This document shows positions 56,321 to 63,274 of a DNA stretch of 64,000 nt, piece by piece; position 1 is the first letter of the stretch, and each line of letters starts with the position of its first letter. The position numbers and the translations under genes were made by a program. The DNA comes from Geothrix terrae. Its GTDB lineage: Bacteria > Acidobacteriota > Holophagae > Holophagales > Holophagaceae. The notes below the pieces were generated by a model that saw nothing but the letters and a program-made list of their open reading frames with translations, had not been told where the DNA came from and searched no databases. The DNA is taken from positions 186,001 to 250,000 of the forward strand of contig NZ_JAKZLA010000001.1 in the NCBI RefSeq assembly GCF_022808775.1. Reading direction: 5' to 3'.

Positions 56321-56515
56321 ATGCGAATCCTTCAGTTCATCCCATCCGACCAGGCCCGGTCCACTCTTCTAGCCCAGGCAAGGCGCAAGCGCCTGGCAGC
56401 TCGTGAGGACGAGGGATGGGTCGTTTTCGAGGTTTCTTGGCCCGAAGATCCAGAGCCAGTGCGGAAGCTGGTTGAATCCGCCGTGACTCCTCTAGGCGCT
56501 CCCGGTAGGCCTTGA
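56321..56515 (+). CDS. Short hypothetical protein, possibly leaderless
   Basis: A 64-residue reading frame beginning MRILQFIPSDQARSTLL with a charged helical middle (RRKRLAAREDEGWVVFEV). It has no ribosome binding site, but a good promoter places the predicted start of transcription at the ATG. Its 3' two thirds overlap, on the other strand, the end of the gene at 56337-56792, so one of the two may be an artefact or the tails may truly overlap. The function is unknown. Confidence 0.35.
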   Translation: MRILQFIPSDQARSTLLAQARRKRLAAREDEGWVVFEVSWPEDPEPVRKLVESAVTPLGAPGRP

Positions 56516-56792
56516 CCAACCCCAGGCGGTCCGCCTCCTCGCGCCATACATCTTGGAATCGGCTCATGGCCCGGAGGTGGTCCTCCCCCCATTCGGCTTC
56601 TGGCAGGGGATAGGCCAGGAGGACCTGACCCGGCAGCAGCCCCTGAGTGCCCAGAATCATCCATCGTTCCCTGTTGAGGTGGTGAACTGAGCCGCCGATC
56701 TGGAAACCGATGTTTAGCTGTGGTGCAGCGCACACACAATTGATGAGGTCGGCATCAGCCGGGTTGAACTCTGGAGTCTGGAAGGGAATCAC
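56337..56792 (-). CDS. Hypothetical protein of the phage-like block
   Basis: A 151-residue protein starting at GTG 56792 (IPFQTPEFNPADADLINCV), preceded by GAGGTG at good spacing. It has an aromatic middle part (HHLNRERWMILGTQGLLPGQVLL) and a charged helix (LRAMSRFQDVWREEADRLG). The last about 45 residues are low in complexity and overlap the short plus-strand frame, so the C-terminus may run into sequence beyond the original gene. I recognise no family. Confidence 0.55.
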   Translation of the reverse strand: MIPFQTPEFNPADADLINCVCAAPQLNIGFQIGGSVHHLNRERWMILGTQGLLPGQVLLAYPLPEAEWGEDHLRAMSRFQDVWREEADRLGLVKAYRERLEESRRIQPASALALDLRAKKPRKRPIPRPHELPGACALPGLEEWTGPGRMG

Positions 56793-56833
56793 GGGGCACC
56801 TCGGCCTGCGATCCCTGGAAGGGGTAGGAGATT

Positions 56834-57502
56834 TTACCCCTTGATGGGCAGGATCAGCTCCGGCGAATCGTTCCTTACGTTGCCCACGGCGGAACTGACG
56901 GGATGCACGGCCATGCGCTCGGCTGGGTAGGGCACCAAGAGGGGTTTGACCTCCCGCGTTTGAGCGGCGGGGTCCAACCATAGGGGCCAAGCCTCACGGG
57001 GCAGGATGGCGGGCATTCGGTTGTGTATGCCTGCCATCAACTCATTCGGCTCCGTGGTGATGATGCATGCACTGACCATGACCTCGCCGTGGGGGCCCTG
57101 CCAGTCCTCCATCAGGCCAGCGAAGGCGAAGAGGTCCCCATCTGTGGGGTGAATGTAGAAGGGCTGTTTCGCCTTGCCCTCGGCTTTCCACTCAAAGAAA
57201 CCTGATGCCGGAATGATGACCCGCTTTCGCTTGAAGGCCGCCCGGAAGGTGGGCTTCTCCTCCAGCGTCTCGGCGCGGGCATTGATGGGCTTCGAGAATT
57301 CGTTAGGATCCTTGACCCAGCCGGGGATCAAGCCCCAGAAAGCCACATCTGCCACGCGCTGTCCCTTCTCCGGTCGAACGATGACGATGTATTGCCCTGG
57401 AGCGATGTTGTAACCCTTCTTGATGTCGAATCCCGGCGGGACCATGCCGAAAGCCTCAGCCAGGGATCCTGCGCTGAATGTGAAGGTGTAGCGGCCGCAC
57501 AT
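56834..57502 (-). CDS. SRAP domain protein (YedK/HMCES-type abasic-site protector)
   Basis: A 222-residue SOS-response-associated peptidase family protein. ATG 57502 puts the catalytic Cys at position 2 (MCGRYT), where Met removal exposes it to form a thiazolidine link with abasic sites in single-stranded DNA. INARAETLEEKPTFR, IIPASGFFEWK and IHNRMPAIL carry the conserved Asn, Glu and His. It shields or processes abasic DNA during repair. It lies at the downstream edge of the phage-like block, so it may be phage cargo or a host neighbour. Confidence 0.93.
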   Translation of the reverse strand: MCGRYTFTFSAGSLAEAFGMVPPGFDIKKGYNIAPGQYIVIVRPEKGQRVADVAFWGLIPGWVKDPNEFSKPINARAETLEEKPTFRAAFKRKRVIIPASGFFEWKAEGKAKQPFYIHPTDGDLFAFAGLMEDWQGPHGEVMVSACIITTEPNELMAGIHNRMPAILPREAWPLWLDPAAQTREVKPLLVPYPAERMAVHPVSSAVGNVRNDSPELILPIKG

Positions 57503-57609
57503 CAGAGCATGATGCACGGAATCCGCACGGAGGGTGGATTACCTGGTGGAAAACTCATCCCACCCTATGCGGGTTCAAGCCTTCCATGGATGCTGCGTTC
57601 TGCGGGCAG

Positions 57610-57903
57610 CTAGGCGGAAGTGACGGCGCTCCGGATATGGACCATCACGGCCCCGCGATCCTTGAACTTCGGCTCCACAGTCACAGGCTGACCGTCTTTG
57701 CGCTGATAGATGGCCCCGAATCGGCCACGAACCCGGCTTACCTGGACGCGGTAGTTCACTCCATTGGCCTCCATATCCACCACAGGGAAGTCCTCGTCCA
57801 CAAGGGCCTCCCGGACCTTCCAGATGGCGACCAGCAGCGCAATGGCCCAGGCGATGGTCAATGCGGCGGCGATGAAGGTCACGAAACCGATACCGTCAGA
57901 CAT
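57610..57903 (-). CDS. Small membrane protein
   Basis: A 97-residue protein, with GGAGG well placed before ATG 57903. One transmembrane helix lies at about residues 5-30 (GFVTFIAAALTIAWAIALLVAIWKV), followed by a basic soluble domain (YRVQVSRVRGRFGAIYQRKDG). It follows the gp10-like gene closely. I do not recognise it; in this position a host-lysis or envelope function is possible but not shown. Confidence 0.65.
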   Translation of the reverse strand: MSDGIGFVTFIAAALTIAWAIALLVAIWKVREALVDEDFPVVDMEANGVNYRVQVSRVRGRFGAIYQRKDGQPVTVEPKFKDRGAVMVHIRSAVTSA

Positions 57904-57929
57904 GGAAACCTCCGGGTTAAGAATAGGGC

Positions 57930-58331
57930 TCAATCATTCAGGTCTCTAGCCGCTTGATCAACGATGGGTTGCCAGCGAGTGACTGTGATTCGGACCATGC
58001 CTGCGGGGGCCTGCTTGGAGTGGCCGTACTCCAACGGAATGGCATAGGCCAGGTTGTTCACGATCCAGGTTGTTCCACCGGCCTTGAGCATGGCGGCCAT
58101 GCTAGCGGCGCGGGCGATGGAGGATGCTCCGGTCTTATCGGGAATTTGGCTCGTGTCCGTGGGGAGGCTCGCCCCAACAAACCAATTTGCCCTGAACATG
58201 CCCGTGTCCACCGGGCTCAACTTCACCAGTTCCGAGGTCACGTCCAGGACCACCTTTCGCACAAGAAGGTCAGAGCGGAACTTGGCCTTCAGCACGAACC
58301 GATCAACGTCCCCTTTGAATCCCACGATCAC
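57930..58331 (-). CDS. HK97-gp10-like phage virion (neck/tail completion) protein
   Basis: A 133-residue protein resembling the HK97 gp10 group: a basic N-terminal part, then LVKLSPVDTGMFRANW, the loop SMAAMLKAGGTTWIVNNLAYAIPLEYGHSKQAPAG and VRITVTRW. In tailed phages such proteins complete the head-tail interface or tail tube. Its ATG overlaps the tape-measure stop by four bases (ATGA). It is transcribed after the tape-measure gene, the reverse of the common order. Confidence 0.72.
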   Translation of the reverse strand: MIVGFKGDVDRFVLKAKFRSDLLVRKVVLDVTSELVKLSPVDTGMFRANWFVGASLPTDTSQIPDKTGASSIARAASMAAMLKAGGTTWIVNNLAYAIPLEYGHSKQAPAGMVRITVTRWQPIVDQAARDLND

Positions 58332-59980
58332 GCCCTCGCCAGCAGGCCGCCAGAGCGGGACTGTTCAGTAGCCCACTGGTTCACTACGCCGCGCATCATC
58401 TGGCCAAGCTTTACGGCAGACTGTCCGCCCTCTTCGGCAGAGACGTTGGAGCCCTTGGTATCGACCTTGACGCTGATGGCGACGTTGTTTACCTGGCCAC
58501 CAATCGCACGGTTGGGCGTGATGTATCCGGTCTGCCCTGGGGTGAATATCTCCGGCCCCTGCTCCCCGACTAGGTAGGACGACCCGCTGTATACAGATCC
58601 ACCCGAGGCCCTGGGTTGGATTGGATCATATCCCCCAGGATCAATGTAGCCCGTGATCGCAGTGGTAACCGAGGCCTCAGGGGTGAATAGACCGCCAAGC
58701 CAACCCATCGCCTGGTTCATAACCTGTTGCTCGAGGATCGCCCGCTCCATCTGCCGCAGCATGTCCGCAATCACGTTGCGAACCGTGTCACCCAACGTCT
58801 TCCAGGACCGCCCCAGGCCGTCCAGGTTGTCCATCCAGCCCGCAATGGCATTGGACGCCATGCCCGAGTTCTGCGTCACTGTGTAGCCAATGATCGCCCA
58901 GGTATCGCCGGATTCTGCGCGGAGGCGGAGTTCCTCTTGGCGGAGCTTCTCAAGCCCCTTCAGATAGCCACCCTCACCCAAGAGGCCTCGGTTTGCATCG
59001 AGCTTGTTCCTGTCGGAATTAAGCGACCGCAACCCATATTCGAGGGGATCGGCCCAGCTCTGCACCTGGTCAAACTCTGCCATCGCCTGATGGAGTGCTT
59101 TTAGAGTCCGTTCAAAGTCCTGGGCCGCCGTGGTAGCGATCTGGAAGTCTGGGACAGTCTTTTCGTGGAGGATCTTCAGGCCCTGAAGGTCTTCGATCAT
59201 GTCTCGGTAAGGGCGGCGATCCGTCCAGATCCCAGCTGAACCATCACCCTTCTTAGCCTTGAATTCGGACTTGTCCATCAGCTTGGCGCGGTCTTCAAAG
59301 AGCTTGTCTAGCTTCTTGTTTTCCTCGTCCAGCTTCTGGAGGTCAGCGTCTAGCCCACGGGACCACAGGTAACCACCCAAGCCTGTTGATCCGCCAATAT
59401 TCAGCATCGCACCAAGACCCGCCACCCATCCAGGTTTCATGGCCTTGGTAACTTGCTTTTCCTGGTCGCGGATTTGAAGCTCGATCCGCTTCATGGTGGC
59501 GATGTTGACCTTTTCGATGACCTTCAGAAGGTCGGAGTAACCCATCACCTCGTCATCGATCATCTTCCGGTAATCGGGGCCCAGGGCGTAGAGCCTGGCC
59601 TTGATGACGTCCATCCGGTCCAATGCATGGATACCCTTACCCTGGGCGGCTTCCAGGTCCTGCATGATGGTCATTTCCCCGCGCAACCGCTCTCCTAGCG
59701 TCTGCGCCGTTACGCCTGCGGAAGTCATGGCGTGGGCCATGTCCTGAGCCTTTTCCCGCATGAGATCCGTGTGCCGATACATGTCGAGGAGCATTGCCGT
59801 GGTGGTCCCGATGACCGCCGAGGCCCCGATCATCCCACCCGTCATGGAGCGGACCGCGCTGTGGAGGTTCGAAGTAGAACCTTCCGACTTGCCTGCGGCC
59901 TCACTCAGCTTCCCGAGTTCCGCAGTGCCCTTGCCAACGTCTGAATGGTCAACTTTCAGAGCGAGTGAAGCGATTTCCAT
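58328..59980 (-). CDS. Phage tail tape measure protein
   Basis: A 550-residue protein, mainly alpha-helical, with hydrophobic Gly/Ala segments (MTGGMIGASAVIGTTTAMLL, GLGAMLNIGGSTGLGGYLW). The C-terminal motif ASGGSVYSGSSYLVGEQGPE then IFTPGQTG is typical of tape-measure proteins. It sets tail length and helps DNA entry in siphophages. ATG 59980 was chosen; there is only a weak GGGAA upstream. It is short compared with usual siphophage tape measures, so the tail would be short or the gene truncated. Confidence 0.85.
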   Translation of the reverse strand: MEIASLALKVDHSDVGKGTAELGKLSEAAGKSEGSTSNLHSAVRSMTGGMIGASAVIGTTTAMLLDMYRHTDLMREKAQDMAHAMTSAGVTAQTLGERLRGEMTIMQDLEAAQGKGIHALDRMDVIKARLYALGPDYRKMIDDEVMGYSDLLKVIEKVNIATMKRIELQIRDQEKQVTKAMKPGWVAGLGAMLNIGGSTGLGGYLWSRGLDADLQKLDEENKKLDKLFEDRAKLMDKSEFKAKKGDGSAGIWTDRRPYRDMIEDLQGLKILHEKTVPDFQIATTAAQDFERTLKALHQAMAEFDQVQSWADPLEYGLRSLNSDRNKLDANRGLLGEGGYLKGLEKLRQEELRLRAESGDTWAIIGYTVTQNSGMASNAIAGWMDNLDGLGRSWKTLGDTVRNVIADMLRQMERAILEQQVMNQAMGWLGGLFTPEASVTTAITGYIDPGGYDPIQPRASGGSVYSGSSYLVGEQGPEIFTPGQTGYITPNRAIGGQVNNVAISVKVDTKGSNVSAEEGGQSAVKLGQMMRGVVNQWATEQSRSGGLLARA

Positions 59981-60064
59981 GGGCGTTCCCGACTGGATGT
60001 ATTGCCAATGTGGATTCAAAAAAAGGGTGACTTGTAATTGATGGAAATAAAGTTGTTATTGAAA
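59981..60064. other. AT-rich junction between tail gene and micro-gene array
   Basis: This 84-base gap is markedly AT-rich, with an A7 run and little else; no gene or clear terminator is visible. It separates the tape-measure gene from the small-gene array, where tail tube and chaperone genes would normally lie. It may hold a promoter or mark a deletion or recombination point. Confidence 0.4.
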
Positions 60065-60256
60065 TTAAACGTCTGACTTCTGATCGTGCGGTCGCTTCCG
60101 TCCGTCGAAAACGACCACTCGAACGATGCCGCCATGGGTGGCCTCCCACACAGCAGGCGGCTCCTGTCCTGGCATTAGCACAATCCAGGGCTTGATCAGC
60201 TTTGAGGTGTGTTTCTCTTCCAGGCGGGCAAGGCGCGCCATTAGGGCCTGTCTCAT
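60065..60256 (-). CDS. RLE micro-protein 1
   Basis: A 63-residue protein starting MRQALMARLARLEEKH, the shared N-terminal amphipathic helix of the array. It continues with a hydrophobic strand (KPWIVLMPG) and PPAVWEATHGGIVRVVVFDG. ATG 60256 lies three bases after the stop of the neighbouring gene. The function is unknown. The strand plus P..W pattern recurs in copies 2, 3 and 6. Confidence 0.6.
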   Translation of the reverse strand: MRQALMARLARLEEKHTSKLIKPWIVLMPGQEPPAVWEATHGGIVRVVVFDGRKRPHDQKSDV

Positions 60257-60259
60257 CGA

Positions 60260-60412
60260 TCACGCTCCATGATCTGTAATTCGGACCTGAATCTCTGCCC
60301 GGTCCCAGTCTTCGGGTTTGGGTTCGCTCGGATCCCACCAAACCGAAACGCCGGTCTTCGCTTCTGTGCCTCTCTCCAGGGCTTCCAGGCGTTCTCTCAT
60401 GCGGCGGCTCAT
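60260..60412 (-). CDS. RLE micro-protein 2
   Basis: A 50-residue protein: MSRRMRERLEALERG, then VSVWWDPSEPKPEDWDRAEI. Its ATG overlaps the stop of copy 3 by four bases (ATGA). It is the shortest member. Helix then strand then PE-x-W matches copies 1, 3 and 6. The function is unknown. Confidence 0.55.
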   Translation of the reverse strand: MSRRMRERLEALERGTEAKTGVSVWWDPSEPKPEDWDRAEIQVRITDHGA

Positions 60413-60630
60413 GACCAGGCCTGCATAGTGGGCACGTTGGCTTCCCACTCTTCAAAGGTCATCTGTGACGGGATGAAGAGGCGCGGGCCTGGGTGGGCAC
60501 GGCGGGCGGCCTCCCAGGCTTCCGGGGTTTCCGGCCATTCTCGCCAGGGGATCACCACGACACGGGACGCATATTGTGGGGCGTTCCGGGTTTCCAGCCT
60601 CACAAGGCGACGAACCAGTGCGCGACTCAT
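60409..60630 (-). CDS. RLE micro-protein 3
   Basis: A 73-residue protein: MSRALVRRLVRLETRN, then RVVVIPWREWPETPEAWEAA and a C-terminal segment with TFEEWEANV. It overlaps its neighbours by four bases on both sides, and GGAGAG lies about 8 bases before the ATG. It is the clearest example of the two-part layout. The function is unknown. Confidence 0.6.
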   Translation of the reverse strand: MSRALVRRLVRLETRNAPQYASRVVVIPWREWPETPEAWEAARRAHPGPRLFIPSQMTFEEWEANVPTMQAWS

Positions 60631-60854
60631 AGAAGGTTCTCTCCGAAGGGAAAGCGGGCCTTCTCTTCACCCATGAAGGCCAGGATTTCCGCAACATCGG
60701 CGGCGGCCCGTGTCCCGGGCTTGGGCGGGTGTTTCTCAATTTCCTGACGGAAGAAGGCAGGCTCAAAGAACAGCCGATTGAGGTAGCTCTTCGGGTCGTG
60801 TTGCGATGTGCGGCGCTCTAGGCGTGTGACGCGGCGGTGGAGTGCTCGGCTCAT
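60627..60854 (-). CDS. RLE micro-protein 4
   Basis: A 75-residue protein: MSRALHRRVTRLERRTSQ, then a different, helical C-terminus (LNRLFFEPAFFRQEIEKHPP and VAEILAFMGEEKARFPFG). Four-base overlaps join it to copies 3 and 5. The shared N-terminus with an unrelated tail argues against simple duplication. Confidence 0.6.
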   Translation of the reverse strand: MSRALHRRVTRLERRTSQHDPKSYLNRLFFEPAFFRQEIEKHPPKPGTRAAADVAEILAFMGEEKARFPFGENLL

Positions 60855-61051
60855 GCCTGCACCCCCCCAGAGAAACCGAATCGCCCCTTTGCAAACTCAC
60901 CACTGAGGGCAGACTTCATCACGCTCACCAGGAAAGGGGCCTCATCGCAGTTTTCACGGATCCAGGCTTCATCCATGGCCGATAGGGTGGGCTTAGGCTT
61001 CCGCGTGGCCTCAAGGCGAAGGATTCGCCGGGCCAGGGCGCGATTACTCAT
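60851..61051 (-). CDS. RLE micro-protein 5
   Basis: A 66-residue protein: MSNRALARRILRLEATRKPK, then SAMDEAWIRENCDEAPFL and a Gly-rich end. The helix begins one residue later than in the others. Its start overlaps the stop of copy 6 by eight bases. Its C-terminus is unlike the other copies. The function is unknown. Confidence 0.6.
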   Translation of the reverse strand: MSNRALARRILRLEATRKPKPTLSAMDEAWIRENCDEAPFLVSVMKSALSGEFAKGRFGFSGGVQA

Positions 61052-61274
61052 AGGACCGCCTGGGCATGGTCAGGTCGCGTTCTGCTTCATCCCTGCACCC
61101 GATGAGCTGCGGAGTGGGCCAGCGCGTTTCAGGCTTCTCTGCCTGCCAAGCTCGGGCACGTTCCCGAAGCTGTTCCCAGGTTTCGCCGGGTTGCTTCCAG
61201 AAGCATTTCAGCTCGGGAACGGGCTTGTGTTTCCGTTCCAGCTTTCGGAGACGGGTTTGCAGGGTTCGGCTCAT
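61044..61274 (-). CDS. RLE micro-protein 6
   Basis: A 76-residue protein: MSRTLQTRLRKLERKHKPVP, then LKCFWKQPGETWEQLRERAR and GCRDEAERDLTMPRRSY. AAGGTGA precedes the ATG, which overlaps the next gene's stop (ATGA). It has the strand plus PGETW pattern of copies 1-3. Confidence 0.62.
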   Translation of the reverse strand: MSRTLQTRLRKLERKHKPVPELKCFWKQPGETWEQLRERARAWQAEKPETRWPTPQLIGCRDEAERDLTMPRRSYE

Positions 61275-61477
61275 TCGTCACCTTTCGTTCCGTTTTCCAG
61301 GGCTTCTAGGCGGGCCTCGATCTCACTGTCTCGAATCAGCGAGGCCATGGTGTTGCAGCCATAGATCAGGACGCGGCCCTTGTCCTTATCCAGCGTTCCC
61401 TTTTCGATAGCCCGAAGGAATGCCGCCAGAGCCTTCCGGGTGTCTTCAAGCGTCTTAAACCGGCGAACGGCTGCCAC
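61271..61477 (-). CDS. Small phage-type protein with C-terminal EARLEALE helix
   Basis: A 68-residue protein starting at GTG 61477 behind GAGGGGG. The sequence AAVRRFKTLEDTRKALAAFL, the middle KGTLDKDKGRVLIYGCNTMASL and the end SEIEARLEALENG match a pattern I know from phage and mobile-element hypothetical proteins. Here the RLxxLE helix is at the C-terminus instead of the N-terminus as in the adjacent array, which may reflect relatedness or pairing. It overlaps copy 6 by ATGA. Confidence 0.6.
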   Translation of the reverse strand: MAAVRRFKTLEDTRKALAAFLRAIEKGTLDKDKGRVLIYGCNTMASLIRDSEIEARLEALENGTKGDE

Positions 61478-61478
61478 C

Positions 61479-61565
61479 CTACCCCCTCACGACGAAGGCC
61501 ACGCCAGAGGCCGGTTTCCGGGCTTCTAGCGGGGCACTGTAGGCATGGGTTTGGGGCATGGTCAT
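61479..61565 (-). CDS. 28-residue micro-ORF
   Basis: ATG 61565 overlaps the preceding TGA (ATGA) and the stop lies one base before the next gene's GTG, so the frame tiles the gap exactly. The peptide starts MTMPQTHAYSAPLEARKPAS. No family can be assigned to so short a sequence; it could be chance. Confidence 0.35.
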   Translation of the reverse strand: MTMPQTHAYSAPLEARKPASGVAFVVRG

Positions 61566-61657
61566 CGGATCAGGGGCAGGACCGCTAAGGCCCAAACCGC
61601 CATCGCGAATCCAGCAAGGATCAGCGCGGCGGTTCGGTCATTGCGGACGTATCGCAT
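61562..61657 (-). CDS. 31-residue single-TM micro-protein
   Basis: ATG 61657 overlaps the TGA of the coiled-coil gene by one base (TGATG). The peptide is MRYVRNDRTAALILAGFAMA followed by VWALAVLPLIR: a basic N-terminus and one hydrophobic helix. A tiny membrane protein in a phage operon could be a holin-like or regulatory peptide, but this is inference. Confidence 0.5.
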   Translation of the reverse strand: MRYVRNDRTAALILAGFAMAVWALAVLPLIR

Positions 61658-62598
61658 CAGTTCCCACCAGGGACGACGCCATCATCAGCGGTGACGGGTG
61701 CCGCCTGGGGTAGTCCATCTGCGGGTGTGGGAATGTGCGTCAAGGCATTCAGCTTCGCCAGATAGGCGGGGCCTGTCTTCTGGTCCACAAAACGAGTCAC
61801 CCCATTGGCCCGATCAAAGATTGCAAAGAGACCGCCCTCATCGGGCAGGCGCTCGTAGCGGTCCTTCGGGTTGGATCGTTCGTCTTCGGCCCGCTGCAAA
61901 GCCTCGGATGGCGTCAGAAGGGTCCGGGCCTCGCGGTCATATTTGGCCTTTGCATAATTGGATGCAAGGTTGGAGGCGATGCAGACAGTTGTCGTGTTGC
62001 TCTGGGCCGTAGCGTGCTGCCAGGCGGCGGTTGCGGCAAGATAAGCGGCCTTGCCGCGATACAGGGCATCCATGACGGTCAGCTGGCCGGGGAGGTCGCA
62101 GCAGTCCAGGCGAATGCCACGGATCACGCCACGCCAGGAATCCAGCGGCATCCCGTTTTCGTCCATGCGGCCCAGGACCATCGCGTAAAGGCGAGCCCAG
62201 TCCTTCGTGAGGGCGGCATCTTCAAGGGCGATCTGGAAGGCGTTGGGGTCGGATTCCAGGGCGGAAGCCTCGTCCCGCAGAAGTGAGAAAGTGGCGGCGG
62301 ATTCAGGGGTCACACCCATGGGCAGGGCGGCAGCTCGGAGCACCTGGCCGAGGTTGTCCCAATCCTTCTGAGCGGCGTCAAGATCGGCCTTGAGGATCTG
62401 AACCTGGGCATTGAGCGTGGTCAAAACTTCGAGGCCAGAGACTTTGGCGAGTGCTTCCTTTTTCCCAACATCGCTCAGACGGGTGTTTTCCTTGACCTTG
62501 GTGATGGCCTCGTTCTGCACGAATTCCTGGTTTACGAGCCGGTCGGACACTTGCTTGAGCTGATCAGCGAGACTGGCAATTTGAGCTGCGGTCTTCAT
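61657..62598 (-). CDS. Coiled-coil phage-block protein of unknown function
   Basis: A 313-residue protein, ATG 62598, with TAGGAGG about ten bases upstream. Residues 1-80 form a probable coiled coil (IASLADQLKQVSDRLVNQEF, VQILKADLDAAQKDWDNL). The middle contains RGIRLDCCDLPGQL, and an Ala/Thr-rich helix follows (AAYLAATAAWQHATAQSNTT). The C-terminus (LPDEGGLFAIFDRANGVTRF) looks beta-rich. No family is recognised; a structural or scaffold-like role is only a guess. It lies upstream of the micro-gene array on the same strand. Confidence 0.62.
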   Translation of the reverse strand: MKTAAQIASLADQLKQVSDRLVNQEFVQNEAITKVKENTRLSDVGKKEALAKVSGLEVLTTLNAQVQILKADLDAAQKDWDNLGQVLRAAALPMGVTPESAATFSLLRDEASALESDPNAFQIALEDAALTKDWARLYAMVLGRMDENGMPLDSWRGVIRGIRLDCCDLPGQLTVMDALYRGKAAYLAATAAWQHATAQSNTTTVCIASNLASNYAKAKYDREARTLLTPSEALQRAEDERSNPKDRYERLPDEGGLFAIFDRANGVTRFVDQKTGPAYLAKLNALTHIPTPADGLPQAAPVTADDGVVPGGN

Positions 62599-62669
62599 GA
62601 GTGAATGACCTCCTATACGCACAACCTAGGGCGCAGGTGTCGCAGACGCGGTGAATCGGCGCGACTATC

Positions 62670-62960
62670 TCAGGCGGCCTTGCGGGTTCGGTGGCGATGG
62701 GCTCGACGATAGATCGTGGACCGGTGAACCCCCAGCCGCTCCACGGCGACCTTTGCACCGAGTGGTAGCAACCTGTCGGCCTGAGCTTCATCTTCCAGCG
62801 CGTCTAGGACCTGAATGCGAGGGATGGTCTGCCCACCGAATTCCCGGGCCAGATGCTGGAGTTCGGCGGCTGCCACTGAAGGCGCGATTCTCTCATCAGG
62901 CAGGACGGACCTGAGAAACCGTTCTAGGGCTTCACGAAGGGCTTGCGGTTTGGCGATCAT
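62670..62960 (-). CDS. Small HTH protein
   Basis: A 96-residue protein from ATG 62960, with AGAGGTG upstream. The N-terminal half is helical (ALREALERFLRSVLPDERI). The C-terminus carries a helix-turn-helix with basic tail (VAVERLGVHRSTIYRRAHRH), of the type used to pick DNA sites in phage regulators and small terminase subunits. It overlaps the preceding gene by ATGA. It may be a regulator of the block or a DNA-packaging recognition protein; sequence alone does not decide. Confidence 0.65.
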   Translation of the reverse strand: MIAKPQALREALERFLRSVLPDERIAPSVAAAELQHLAREFGGQTIPRIQVLDALEDEAQADRLLPLGAKVAVERLGVHRSTIYRRAHRHRTRKAA

Positions 62961-63274
62961 GCAACACCTCTGCCCACCCGTGGAAAACAGGTGGAGAGGC
63001 GGCACAGGGCGGGATTACCCCGCATCTCGGGTTGCCGTTTCAGGCCAGAGCCGCGACTTCCTTCGTCTACCTGTGCCGGCCACAGCCTACACCATAGGGC
63101 ACTAGCGCGGCACTCACACGCGATGAAGTAGAGCCGGGCCATGAGTTGGTGGGTTGTAGAACGTGGCCTCAGATGCCTGCAAATGGTCGCATAGGGGTTG
63201 GGTTTGGATGGGTGGATTGACTGATTGCCAGTCGTGCGGCCGGTCCGGAATGGGGTGGATGCCTCGCGCCTCAT
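62957..63274 (-). CDS. Small hypothetical protein between helicase loader and HTH genes
   Basis: A 105-residue frame whose start overlaps the loader stop and whose stop overlaps the HTH gene start, both by ATGA, which supports it as a gene. Residues 1-44 are unlike a folded protein; an internal ATG at 63142 gives a 61-residue product (MARLYFIACECRASALWCRL) that looks more natural. No family is recognised. Confidence 0.45.
   Translation of the reverse strand: MRREASTPFRTGRTTGNQSIHPSKPNPYATICRHLRPRSTTHQLMARLYFIACECRASALWCRLWPAQVDEGSRGSGLKRQPEMRGNPALCRLSTCFPRVGRGVA

Larger units (their letters stand above)
60065..61274 (-). repeat. Tandem array of six overlapping genes with a conserved N-terminal RLxxLE helix
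   Basis: Six consecutive small genes begin with near-identical protein starts (MSR-x-L-x-R-[RLVI]-x-[RKA]LE) but use different codons, and most are joined by 4-base overlaps. The conservation is at protein level, so the copies are old or under selection. Four share a second block, a hydrophobic strand followed by P-E-x-W. This is not a CRISPR array; the repeat unit is a whole gene about 150-230 bp long. Confidence 0.7.

Noticed and set aside
60065..61274. CRISPR array
   Set aside because: The repeated unit is a coding N-terminus with varying codons at irregular gene-length intervals; there are no identical short DNA repeats and no cas genes.
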